Assembly (NCBI GenBank): GCA_015493625.1
Contig: WGCT01000403.1
Location: 1 to 6,984, forward strand
Reading direction: 5' to 3'
Origin: Draconibacterium sp.
GTDB taxonomy: Bacteria > Bacteroidota > Bacteroidia > Bacteroidales > Prolixibacteraceae
DNA length: 6,984 nt
Below the pieces are notes generated by a model, which was given only the letters and a program-made list of their open reading frames with translations, was not told where the DNA came from and ran no database searches. The first letter of the stretch is position 1; each line of letters opens with the position of its first letter. Shown one piece after another: positions 1-5,124 of this stretch. Made by a program: the position numbers and the translations under genes.

Positions 1-39
1 ATACCTAAACGTATATATACTCAAACCAAATAGCTTTTC

Positions 40-57
40 TCCCGATGTACATCGGGA
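40..57. repeat. 18-bp perfect palindrome (TCCCGATGTACATCGGGA)
   Basis: The 18 bases equal their own reverse complement. As RNA or single-stranded DNA they could form a 7-bp GC-containing stem closed by a GUAC tetraloop. No T-run follows on either strand, so it does not look like a complete intrinsic terminator. From memory, palindromes of the CCCGAT...ATCGGG type recur between genes in Bacteroidota genomes, which suggests an interspersed repeat or a hairpin at the end of an upstream transcript. No second copy is present in this window, so its repetitive nature is inferred. Confidence 0.6.
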
Positions 58-155
58 TCATGCTTGTTCTTTTTGCCCACAACTTCATCGAAAAACATTG
101 TAGTAACCTGTAACAACGCATTTTTTCGCTTCGCTGTGAACAAAAATAACTTCGC

Positions 156-185
156 CTCAATTCCCGAAAACCTATCTGAATTGAG
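156..185. repeat. 8-bp perfect inverted repeat upstream of cdd
   Basis: CTCAATTC at 156-163 is matched by its exact reverse complement GAATTGAG at 178-185, with a 14-base spacer. It lies directly upstream of the proposed cdd promoter and ends 28 bases before the -7 box. It could be a protein-binding operator or a weak hairpin ending a transcript that enters from the left. The bases after it (TATATTTA) are AT-rich but not a T-tract. Only the symmetry is observed; the function is open. Confidence 0.4.
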
Positions 186-189
186 TATA

Positions 190-221
190 TTTAGTGTAAT
201 TGGAATAAAGTTGTAAATTTG
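190..221 (+). promoter_or_regulatory. Probable Bacteroidota-type promoter for cdd
   Basis: TAAATTTG at 214-221 is an exact match to the Bacteroidota -7 consensus TANNTTTG. The -33 element is weak: TTTAG at 190-194 lies at about the right distance but is not a clean TTTG. Transcription would start roughly 10 bases before the cdd ATG, giving a very short A-rich leader (AACAAAAACAAAAGCT) with no Shine-Dalgarno sequence, which is usual in this phylum. Confidence 0.45.
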
Positions 222-237
222 AACAAAAACAAAAGCT

Positions 238-720
238 ATGCATAAAAAAGAGTTAACCATTTTTGTTTTGGAGTTTAATTCTGTTTCGGAATTGGCGGAA
301 ACAGACCGGGAGCTGGTTTTTGCAGCTCGCGAAGCTTCGGAGAATGCGTATGCCCCCTATTCAGGGTTTCGTGTTGGTGCCGCATTACTTCTCGAAAACG
401 GAGTTGTTGTAAAAGGAAACAATCAGGAGAATGCCGATTTTACTGACGGACTTTGTGCCGAGCGTGTTGCACTTTTTTATGCCAATGCAAATTATCCTCA
501 AGTAAAAGTGGTAGCAATGGCCATATCTGCCAGTAACTCCAACGGGTTGCTTGTTCAACCTGCCCAACCGTGTGGCTCGTGCCGCCAGGCTTTGGTAGAA
601 ACCGAAACCCGTTTTCACCATCCAATTCGGTTAATTTTAGATTCAGCCTCAAAAATTATGATTGTGGAAAAAGCAGAGAGTTTGCTTCCTTTTGCATTTA
701 AACCGGGTTCACTGGGCTAA
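238..720 (+). CDS. cdd: Cytidine deaminase
   Basis: This 160-residue protein is a zinc-dependent homotetrameric-type cytidine deaminase. The family converts cytidine and deoxycytidine to uridine and deoxyuridine in the cytosol for pyrimidine salvage. Visible signatures are APYSGFRVGAAL (39-50), the substrate-binding NNQENA segment (61-66), the zinc/catalytic site CAE (Cys73, with Glu75 as the proton shuttle) and the second zinc motif PCGSC (Cys112 and Cys115). All three zinc cysteines and the catalytic glutamate are present, so it should be active. Length fits Bacteroidota homologues of about 160 residues. The ATG at 238 follows a good -7 promoter box and gives the usual N-terminal extension before the core fold. 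The last 23 bases overlap the end of the opposite-strand pseudouridine synthase gene. The function is secure from motifs alone. Confidence 0.95.
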   Translation: MHKKELTIFVLEFNSVSELAETDRELVFAAREASENAYAPYSGFRVGAALLLENGVVVKGNNQENADFTDGLCAERVALFYANANYPQVKVVAMAISASNSNGLLVQPAQPCGSCRQALVETETRFHHPIRLILDSASKIMIVEKAESLLPFAFKPGSLG

Positions 721-1408
721 AACGCTGGCTTTTAAATAATTTTAAAAATTCGTTCCACACAATATCGTCGGGAGGATTGGCAACAACAACCAGCGGAGTT
801 TTTCGTACCGGATGAATTAACTCTATTTTTCGGGCGTGCAGATGAATTCCTTTATCGCGATTCGAACGGGGAAATCCATATTTCAAATCGCCTTTAATAT
901 GCAATCCTATTTCGCGTAGCTGCACTCTTATTTGGTGGTGACGACCGGTATTCAGCTCAACTTCGAGCAGATGATAGCGGTCGATACTGGCCACATGCCG
1001 GTAGGTTAGACTGGCAAATTTTGCCCCCCTGCGTTTTTCGCTAACTACATAACTTCGGTTTTGCGCTTCGTTTTTTATCAGGTAATTTTCGAGTGTATCC
1101 TGAAATTTCGGTGGCCGCTTATCGACAACCGCCCAGTACGTTTTTTTTACTTCGCCTCGCGTTTGAAAAAGCTTATTTAACCGGGGAAGTACTTTCCCTG
1201 TTTTTGCCAGAATAACAAGTCCGCTGGTAGGACGGTCGAGGCGGTGTGGCAGTCCGAGGAAAACATTACCGGGTTTATTGTATTTTTTTTTCAAATAAAG
1301 TTTAACCATATCCAGCAGGGTTTCGTCGCCGGTTTTGTCGCCCTGCACCATTTCGCCGCACGCTTTATTTATTGCAATAATATGGTTGTCTTCGTAAATT
1401 ACTTTCAC
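698..1408 (-). CDS. RluA-family RNA pseudouridine synthase (no S4 domain)
   Basis: This 236-residue protein belongs to the RluA family, which isomerises specific uridines in rRNA or tRNA to pseudouridine. The N-terminus VIYEDNHIIAINK is the usual family opening. The catalytic motif HRLDRPTSGL (55-64) carries the nucleophilic Asp58. Later motifs are LNTGRHHQIRVQL (152-164), GDLKYG (173-178) and LHARKIELIHP (190-200). There is no S4 RNA-binding domain, as in short members such as RluA and TruC, so the target uridine cannot be assigned. The start is GTG: an in-frame TAA lies two codons upstream, and the next ATG (codon 20) would remove conserved sequence. The gene lies 123 bp downstream of panB on the same strand with no clear promoter between, so co-transcription is plausible. 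Its 3' end overlaps the end of cdd tail-to-tail. Confidence 0.92.
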   Translation of the reverse strand: MKVIYEDNHIIAINKACGEMVQGDKTGDETLLDMVKLYLKKKYNKPGNVFLGLPHRLDRPTSGLVILAKTGKVLPRLNKLFQTRGEVKKTYWAVVDKRPPKFQDTLENYLIKNEAQNRSYVVSEKRRGAKFASLTYRHVASIDRYHLLEVELNTGRHHQIRVQLREIGLHIKGDLKYGFPRSNRDKGIHLHARKIELIHPVRKTPLVVVANPPDDIVWNEFLKLFKSQRFSPVNPV

Positions 1409-1490
1409 CGGTTATTTTTCATTTTTTTAGAAATATTGAACTTTTTAAAGCTGAAACGTTGAACGATATATTACCCCACTCTTACAGACA

Positions 1491-1505
1491 TCTCCTTCGA
1501 GGAGA
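1491..1505. repeat. Short hairpin (6-bp stem, TCG loop) between panB and the pseudouridine synthase gene
   Basis: TCTCCT at 1491-1496 and AGGAGA at 1500-1505 pair perfectly around a three-base loop. It lies 27 bp past the panB stop codon, so it would sit in the panB 3' untranslated region. No T-run follows on the minus strand, so it is not a standard intrinsic terminator. It could be an RNA processing or stability hairpin in a panB to pseudouridine synthase transcript. A chance origin is possible at this length. Confidence 0.35.
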
Positions 1506-1531
1506 GAAGAAGACAACCATGAATACGGCAG

Positions 1532-2347
1532 TTAATATTGCTCCTTTTCATTTGGGAAGTCCGACGATTTTACATCGTTAATATAGTTTCCAACAGCACC
1601 TTTAATTTCGGCGGCAAGATTATGGTATCGACGTAAAAAACGCGGTGAAAACTGCTGTGTAATTCCAAGCATATCGTGAATTACAAGTACTTGCCCGTCA
1701 ACTCCGCCACCGGCACCAATTCCTATTACCGGAATTTTCACCTTTTCGGCAACACGTTTTCCAAGTTGTGCCGGTATTTTTTCGAGAACAATTGCAAAGC
1801 AGCCTGCCTGTTCAAGCATTTTTGCATCGTCGATTAATTTTTTCTCCTCGGCCTCTTCTTTTGCACGAACGGCATAAGTTCCAAATTTGTGTATTGATTG
1901 CGGCATAAGTCCAAGATGCCCCATCACCGGTATTCCTGCCGATAGAATCCGTTGAACAGACTTTATTACTTCCGAGCCACCTTCAAGTTTTACCGAGTCG
2001 GCAGCAGTCTCTTTCATTATACGAATGGCAGAATTTAATGCTTTTCGCGAATTTCCCTGATACGTACCAAAAGGTAAATCGACCACAACCAAAGCACGTT
2101 TAACCGCTTTTACCACCGATGCTCCATGGTAAATCATCTGATCGAGTGTAATGGGCAACGTAGTTTGATTTCCGGCCATAACATTCGATGCCGAATCGCC
2201 AACTAAAATCACATCAACACCGGCTTCGTCAACCAGTTGTGCCATACTAAAATCGTACGATGTTAACATCGAAATCTTTTCACCACGCAGCTTCATTTCC
2301 GATAAACGGGCTGTGGTAACTTTCCTTATCTCTTTATGAACAGACAT
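1532..2347 (-). CDS. panB: 3-methyl-2-oxobutanoate hydroxymethyltransferase
   Basis: PanB (271 residues; E. coli PanB has 264) adds a hydroxymethyl group from 5,10-methylenetetrahydrofolate to alpha-ketoisovalerate, making ketopantoate, the first committed step to pantothenate and coenzyme A. It is a cytosolic TIM-barrel enzyme. The family signature is clear: [10 protein letters not shown] (27-36), ILVGDS (47-52), [10 protein letters not shown] (87-96), VKLEGG (119-124), [11 protein letters not shown] (141-151) and [18 protein letters not shown] (205-222). By alignment from memory with the E. coli enzyme, the metal ligands are Asp51, Asp90 and Glu122, and the catalytic base is Glu189; all are present. 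The ATG at 2347 is supported by an excellent promoter whose -7 box lies 22 bases upstream, leaving a short A-rich leader. No panC or panD is seen nearby. The gene is divergent from the barrel-protein gene. Confidence 0.97.
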   Translation of the reverse strand: MSVHKEIRKVTTARLSEMKLRGEKISMLTSYDFSMAQLVDEAGVDVILVGDSASNVMAGNQTTLPITLDQMIYHGASVVKAVKRALVVVDLPFGTYQGNSRKALNSAIRIMKETAADSVKLEGGSEVIKSVQRILSAGIPVMGHLGLMPQSIHKFGTYAVRAKEEAEEKKLIDDAKMLEQAGCFAIVLEKIPAQLGKRVAEKVKIPVIGIGAGGGVDGQVLVIHDMLGITQQFSPRFLRRYHNLAAEIKGAVGNYINDVKSSDFPNEKEQY

Positions 2348-2369
2348 TAGTTTTTGTTTTATTGCGTTG

Positions 2370-2401
2370 CAAACTTAGCCAAAGCATTTGTTCTGCACAA
2401 A
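2370..2401 (-). promoter_or_regulatory. Bacteroidota-type promoter for panB
   Basis: Read on the minus strand, TTTG (2401-2398) is followed by exactly 20 bases and then TAAGTTTG (2377-2370). Both match the Bacteroidota primary sigma factor consensus (TTTG, about 19-21 bases, TANNTTTG) without a mismatch. Initiation would fall around 2363-2366, leaving a leader of under 20 bases before the panB ATG. This is one of the two best promoter matches in the window. Confidence 0.75.
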
Positions 2402-2442
2402 CCTTTCTTTCCGGTTCATAACAATTCGTACTTAAAAATCGT

Positions 2443-2450
2443 TTACTTTG
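2443..2450 (+). promoter_or_regulatory. Candidate -7 box for the barrel-protein gene
   Basis: TTACTTTG fits TANNTTTG with one mismatch and lies 25 bases before the ATG at 2476, a normal distance in this phylum. No clean TTG occurs at the proper spacing upstream, so support for a complete promoter is weak. If real, it is arranged back-to-back with the panB promoter within the 128-bp intergenic region. Confidence 0.3.
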
Positions 2451-2475
2451 CCAAAATAAAAATTGAAATTTAACT

Positions 2476-3768
2476 ATGAGAAATCTTGCAATTAAATTAT
2501 ATTCTTTAACGCTCTGTTTTCTTGTTCTTTCGTTTATTGTTTCGGCACAAACAAAACAGAAAAACTCTGATTACCTGACCTTTAAAAAGAGAGAACTAAA
2601 CTCGGGAATACGTTTTGGCGCAAACAAAGAGCGAGAAGAGCTTCGCACCGACGAATCGCTCTACAACGAGGAATTAACCACCGGAACAGCATCTTTTCAG
2701 GTTGCAAACAACTATGTACGGTTTGCCGACTTTGTACAGGAAGAGTTGAATCTTAATTTTGAAGCAGGCCTACTTACAGGTTTTGGCAACTGGTTAGACA
2801 GTACATCGATAGAAAAAAGGAGTGCCGACCAAAAACTGTTTGGAGTACGAATGTCGGGGGCAATAAATTATTGGAATCGTTTCTATTACAACTCAAAAAA
2901 CTATACTCTTGTTAAAATAGATGGTTGGGGACGTTACGACTGGTTTAAACAGAACTCAAAAGGAACAGCAATCGATTCAATTGGAGTAGAGACCGGTTTC
3001 GATGAACGTTCAACAGAAACAAAATTAAGATATGGTTTTGAAGCAAAAGCAGGTTGGGGCCGCGGACGATTAGAACCGATGAACAACTATATGTTGGCAC
3101 AATATATTTTGGAGAAATACTTTGCGGGGCGAAACTTTTCGACTATTGAAATCAGACGAGTGGCCGCTAAAATTGCTGAGATAAAAAGTAAAAGAAACAT
3201 TAAAACAGGATATAAACATGAATTTGAAACCGAGCAGTTTCTAACTTTTTTAAACGAAAAAATGATGTTAACCTCAGTTGAAAATATTGATGAAGAGTGG
3301 GAAATGGGTGAATTCTCACCCCGATTAAATGGCAGTAGAATTGAGGGTGGCCCGTTTTTTAAATACTTCAACCGCGAACCCGATTTTGTTTACGGGGGCT
3401 TCATTCAATACAACAATTCGAAATACCGTAATCTAAAATGGAATCGTAATTTTAGTGCCAACGCAAGTTATAACGGATATAAAAGAGACGACTGGGTAAT
3501 GGCAGAAATAAATATCGGGTGGTCGTACTTCCCCGATTTAAAACGGCAATTCGATTTTGGAGTTAAATATGTTCCGGGAGTAATCATCAGAAACAGTTCG
3601 AATACGGCAGATTTTCATCAGGGAGTTGTTCCGTATATCGGCTGTTTTTCGCAAATATCCCGAAAAGCACGGGTAAACTTTTCGGTTGCTTATCGTATCT
3701 CTTCCGATGAAAAAATTATGTTTCCCGGCCCCGAATTTTCGTTAGCAGTATACCGAAGCCGGTATTAA
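2476..3768 (+). CDS. Secreted, probably outer-membrane beta-barrel protein of unknown function
   Basis: I do not recognise a named family for this 430-residue protein. It begins with a clear Sec signal peptide: Arg2/Lys7, a hydrophobic stretch about 8-22, then VSA-Q with likely cleavage after Ala24. No lipobox cysteine is present. The mature part is rich in aromatic and alternating polar/hydrophobic segments typical of beta strands, such as 117-150, 184-196, 303-332, 339-371, 384-408 and 416-430, ending in an aromatic-rich YRSRY. The middle differs: GWGRGRLEP (193-201) opens a predicted helical, charged stretch (about 202-285) before the barrel-like pattern resumes. An outer-membrane barrel with a periplasmic or surface insert is the simplest reading. 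The gene stands alone on its strand, is divergent from panB, and shares the TTAA of its stop with the convergent acyltransferase gene. Surface or envelope location is inferred; no substrate or partner is indicated. Confidence 0.7.
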   Translation: MRNLAIKLYSLTLCFLVLSFIVSAQTKQKNSDYLTFKKRELNSGIRFGANKEREELRTDESLYNEELTTGTASFQVANNYVRFADFVQEELNLNFEAGLLTGFGNWLDSTSIEKRSADQKLFGVRMSGAINYWNRFYYNSKNYTLVKIDGWGRYDWFKQNSKGTAIDSIGVETGFDERSTETKLRYGFEAKAGWGRGRLEPMNNYMLAQYILEKYFAGRNFSTIEIRRVAAKIAEIKSKRNIKTGYKHEFETEQFLTFLNEKMMLTSVENIDEEWEMGEFSPRLNGSRIEGGPFFKYFNREPDFVYGGFIQYNNSKYRNLKWNRNFSANASYNGYKRDDWVMAEINIGWSYFPDLKRQFDFGVKYVPGVIIRNSSNTADFHQGVVPYIGCFSQISRKARVNFSVAYRISSDEKIMFPGPEFSLAVYRSRY

Positions 3769-4874
3769 ACCCGTAAAAATACCTTTTTCCTGTACATAAA
3801 ATAAAGTACCAACCAAACAACTGCCAGCGCTCCAATGGCAATAACCAGCTCGCCTGATTTGCCTAATGGTTTGGCTATCCACCCAACAAAAAAACCGGAA
3901 AGGTCGTATATGTTAATAATTCGGCGAAACAGATAAACAAATATTGAATTCATACCAATTACGCGAAAATAAAAAGCCCATTTTTGAAATTTCCAGTGGT
4001 CGATTATAAGAAAGAAAAGAGCGAGTAAAATAAAACTGATTCCTCCGGCAAGCATATTAAAAGTCGATGTCCAGACTCTTTTAATAATCGGGTAAAACGA
4101 TGAAAACAAGAGTGCCAGAATAATTAATCCAACACCGGTTGCTACCAAATATCCAATTTTTTGCCAGTCTGTTGTTTTCTTTCGTCGTAAAATATTTCCG
4201 GCAATGGTACCCAACAAAGTAATTCCGGTTGCCGAAAGGCTGCATAAAATTCCTTCGGGATCGTAGGTTGTTTCATACAATCTGCCCGGCAAGAATAGTT
4301 GATCGATGTAACTGTTTATCGAGCCCGTTTTATCTAAAACACCTGCACCGAATCCTGGCACAGGAACGAGTAGTTGCAACACCCCATATCCTACAAGAAT
4401 ACCAACAACCCATATTATCCGGCTGCGAAACGATTCGAAATAGATAACAATTAGAGAGGCAAAGAAATACCCAACACCAATTTGTGCCAAAACACTTGCT
4501 ATACGGGCATTGGCAAAACCATTCTGAAAAGCACCATTATAAAGTAAACCCAAAACAAATAACAAAACCAATCTCTTAAAAACTTTTCCTAACAGTTTTT
4601 TCTTCGAAACATTTTTTTGCAGTTTGCTTTTTACTGAAAATGTTATGGCCACTCCCGAAATAAACATAAACATCGGAAAAATCAGATCTTCGAAATGAAA
4701 TCCGGCCCATTGTGCATGTTCCATTTGCGCTTCAAGCCAGGTTGCACCGGTCATTCTCGAAAGTAAAACAACCAAATAACCACCTCCCGTAATCCAAAAC
4801 ATATCAAATCCCCTTAGTACATCTAGCGAATATAAACGTTGCTGAGGCTGGCTGCGTAAAGACTTTTTTGCCAT
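3765..4874 (-). CDS. HGSNAT/NagX-like integral membrane acyltransferase (COG4299-type)
   Basis: This 369-residue protein has about 10-11 hydrophobic segments and belongs to the family of heparan-alpha-glucosaminide N-acetyltransferase and bacterial NagX-like proteins (DUF5009/COG4299). Family hallmarks in order are RLYSLDVLRGFDMFWI (13-28), the loop with His53 followed by FEDLIFPMFMFISGVAI (61-77), ARIASVLAQIGVGYFF (123-138), YDPEGILCSLSATGITLLG (204-222), FNMLAGGISF (272-281) and IGMNSIFVY (306-314). His53 aligns by eye with the luminal active-site histidine of the animal enzyme, so acyl transfer across the inner membrane to an amino sugar or glycan is plausible, but the bacterial substrate is unproven. 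A short positively charged N-terminus (KK, R, R) precedes the first membrane segment. The ATG at 4874 lies about 50 bases downstream of a strong promoter match. There are no sugar-catabolism neighbours, so its pathway is unclear. Confidence 0.85.
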   Translation of the reverse strand: MAKKSLRSQPQQRLYSLDVLRGFDMFWITGGGYLVVLLSRMTGATWLEAQMEHAQWAGFHFEDLIFPMFMFISGVAITFSVKSKLQKNVSKKKLLGKVFKRLVLLFVLGLLYNGAFQNGFANARIASVLAQIGVGYFFASLIVIYFESFRSRIIWVVGILVGYGVLQLLVPVPGFGAGVLDKTGSINSYIDQLFLPGRLYETTYDPEGILCSLSATGITLLGTIAGNILRRKKTTDWQKIGYLVATGVGLIILALLFSSFYPIIKRVWTSTFNMLAGGISFILLALFFLIIDHWKFQKWAFYFRVIGMNSIFVYLFRRIINIYDLSGFFVGWIAKPLGKSGELVIAIGALAVVWLVLYFMYRKKVFLRV

Positions 4875-4926
4875 TTAATTTAGGTTTAATTGAAATGAAA
4901 ATTAAAAGTTTTTTTCAAAAGAGGTT

Positions 4927-4957
4927 CAAAGGTAACAAATTGAATATTTCTCACAAA
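4927..4957 (-). promoter_or_regulatory. Bacteroidota-type promoter for the acyltransferase gene
   Basis: On the minus strand, TTTG (4957-4954) is followed by 19 bases and then TACCTTTG (4934-4927), a mismatch-free fit to the Bacteroidota consensus. Initiation would fall near 4920, giving an AT-rich leader of about 45 bases without a Shine-Dalgarno sequence. Confidence 0.75.
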
Positions 4958-4970
4958 AATCTATCTCGTT

Positions 4971-4999
4971 TCTGTCTTTTTGTCACCGCTTTTGACAGA
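4971..4999. repeat. Nested inverted repeats in the dnaK/acyltransferase divergent region
   Basis: TCTGTC at 4971-4976 pairs with GACAGA at 4994-4999, and inside this TGTCA (4981-4985) pairs with TGACA (4993-4997) across seven bases. The site lies just upstream of the acyltransferase promoter and about 125 bp upstream of the dnaK ATG, where a regulator could bind. It is not a CIRCE element. The arms are short, so chance is a real alternative. Confidence 0.3.
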
Positions 5000-5124
5000 T
5001 TTTTAGCCACAACGAAATAAACACGTGCCAGTTTTGCACTGAAATTTCACTAATTTTCAATGGCATAATCATTGATAAAAGCAAGTCGTAAATTTTTTTG
5101 AAATAACAATTAAAATATATAACA

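Larger units (their letters stand above)
4875..5124. other. Divergent intergenic region between the acyltransferase gene and dnaK
   Basis: These 250 AT-rich bases contain no convincing gene. On the minus strand there is a clear promoter for the acyltransferase. On the plus strand no full TTTG/TANNTTTG promoter for dnaK stands out. The nearest boxes are CAGTTTTG (5029-5036), TAATTTTC (5051-5058) and TAAATTTT (5089-5096), each with one mismatch and without a well-spaced -33 element. No CIRCE (TTAGCACTC-N9-GAGTGCTAA) is present. A TTGACA at 4992-4997 resembles a general -35 box but has no good partner. The dnaK ATG follows an A-rich leader (ATATATAACA) with no Shine-Dalgarno sequence. Confidence 0.6.

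Noticed and set aside
40..70. Intrinsic terminator at the 18-bp palindrome
   Set aside because: The stem is good, but neither strand has a T-run right after it; kept only as a palindromic repeat.
21..260. 79-codon minus-strand frame covering the cdd promoter and start
   Set aside because: It begins inside cdd, crosses the cdd promoter and shows no convincing family. Only the left part is kept, as a weak remnant idea.
3087..3371. 94-codon minus-strand frame inside the barrel-protein gene
   Set aside because: Lies fully antisense to a gene with a clear signal peptide and a long uninterrupted frame; nothing supports it.
5025..5041. Possible CIRCE operator before dnaK
   Set aside because: Only four-base dyads (GTGC/GCAC, CAGT/ACTG) are present; the TTAGCACTC/GAGTGCTAA arms and nine-base spacing are absent.
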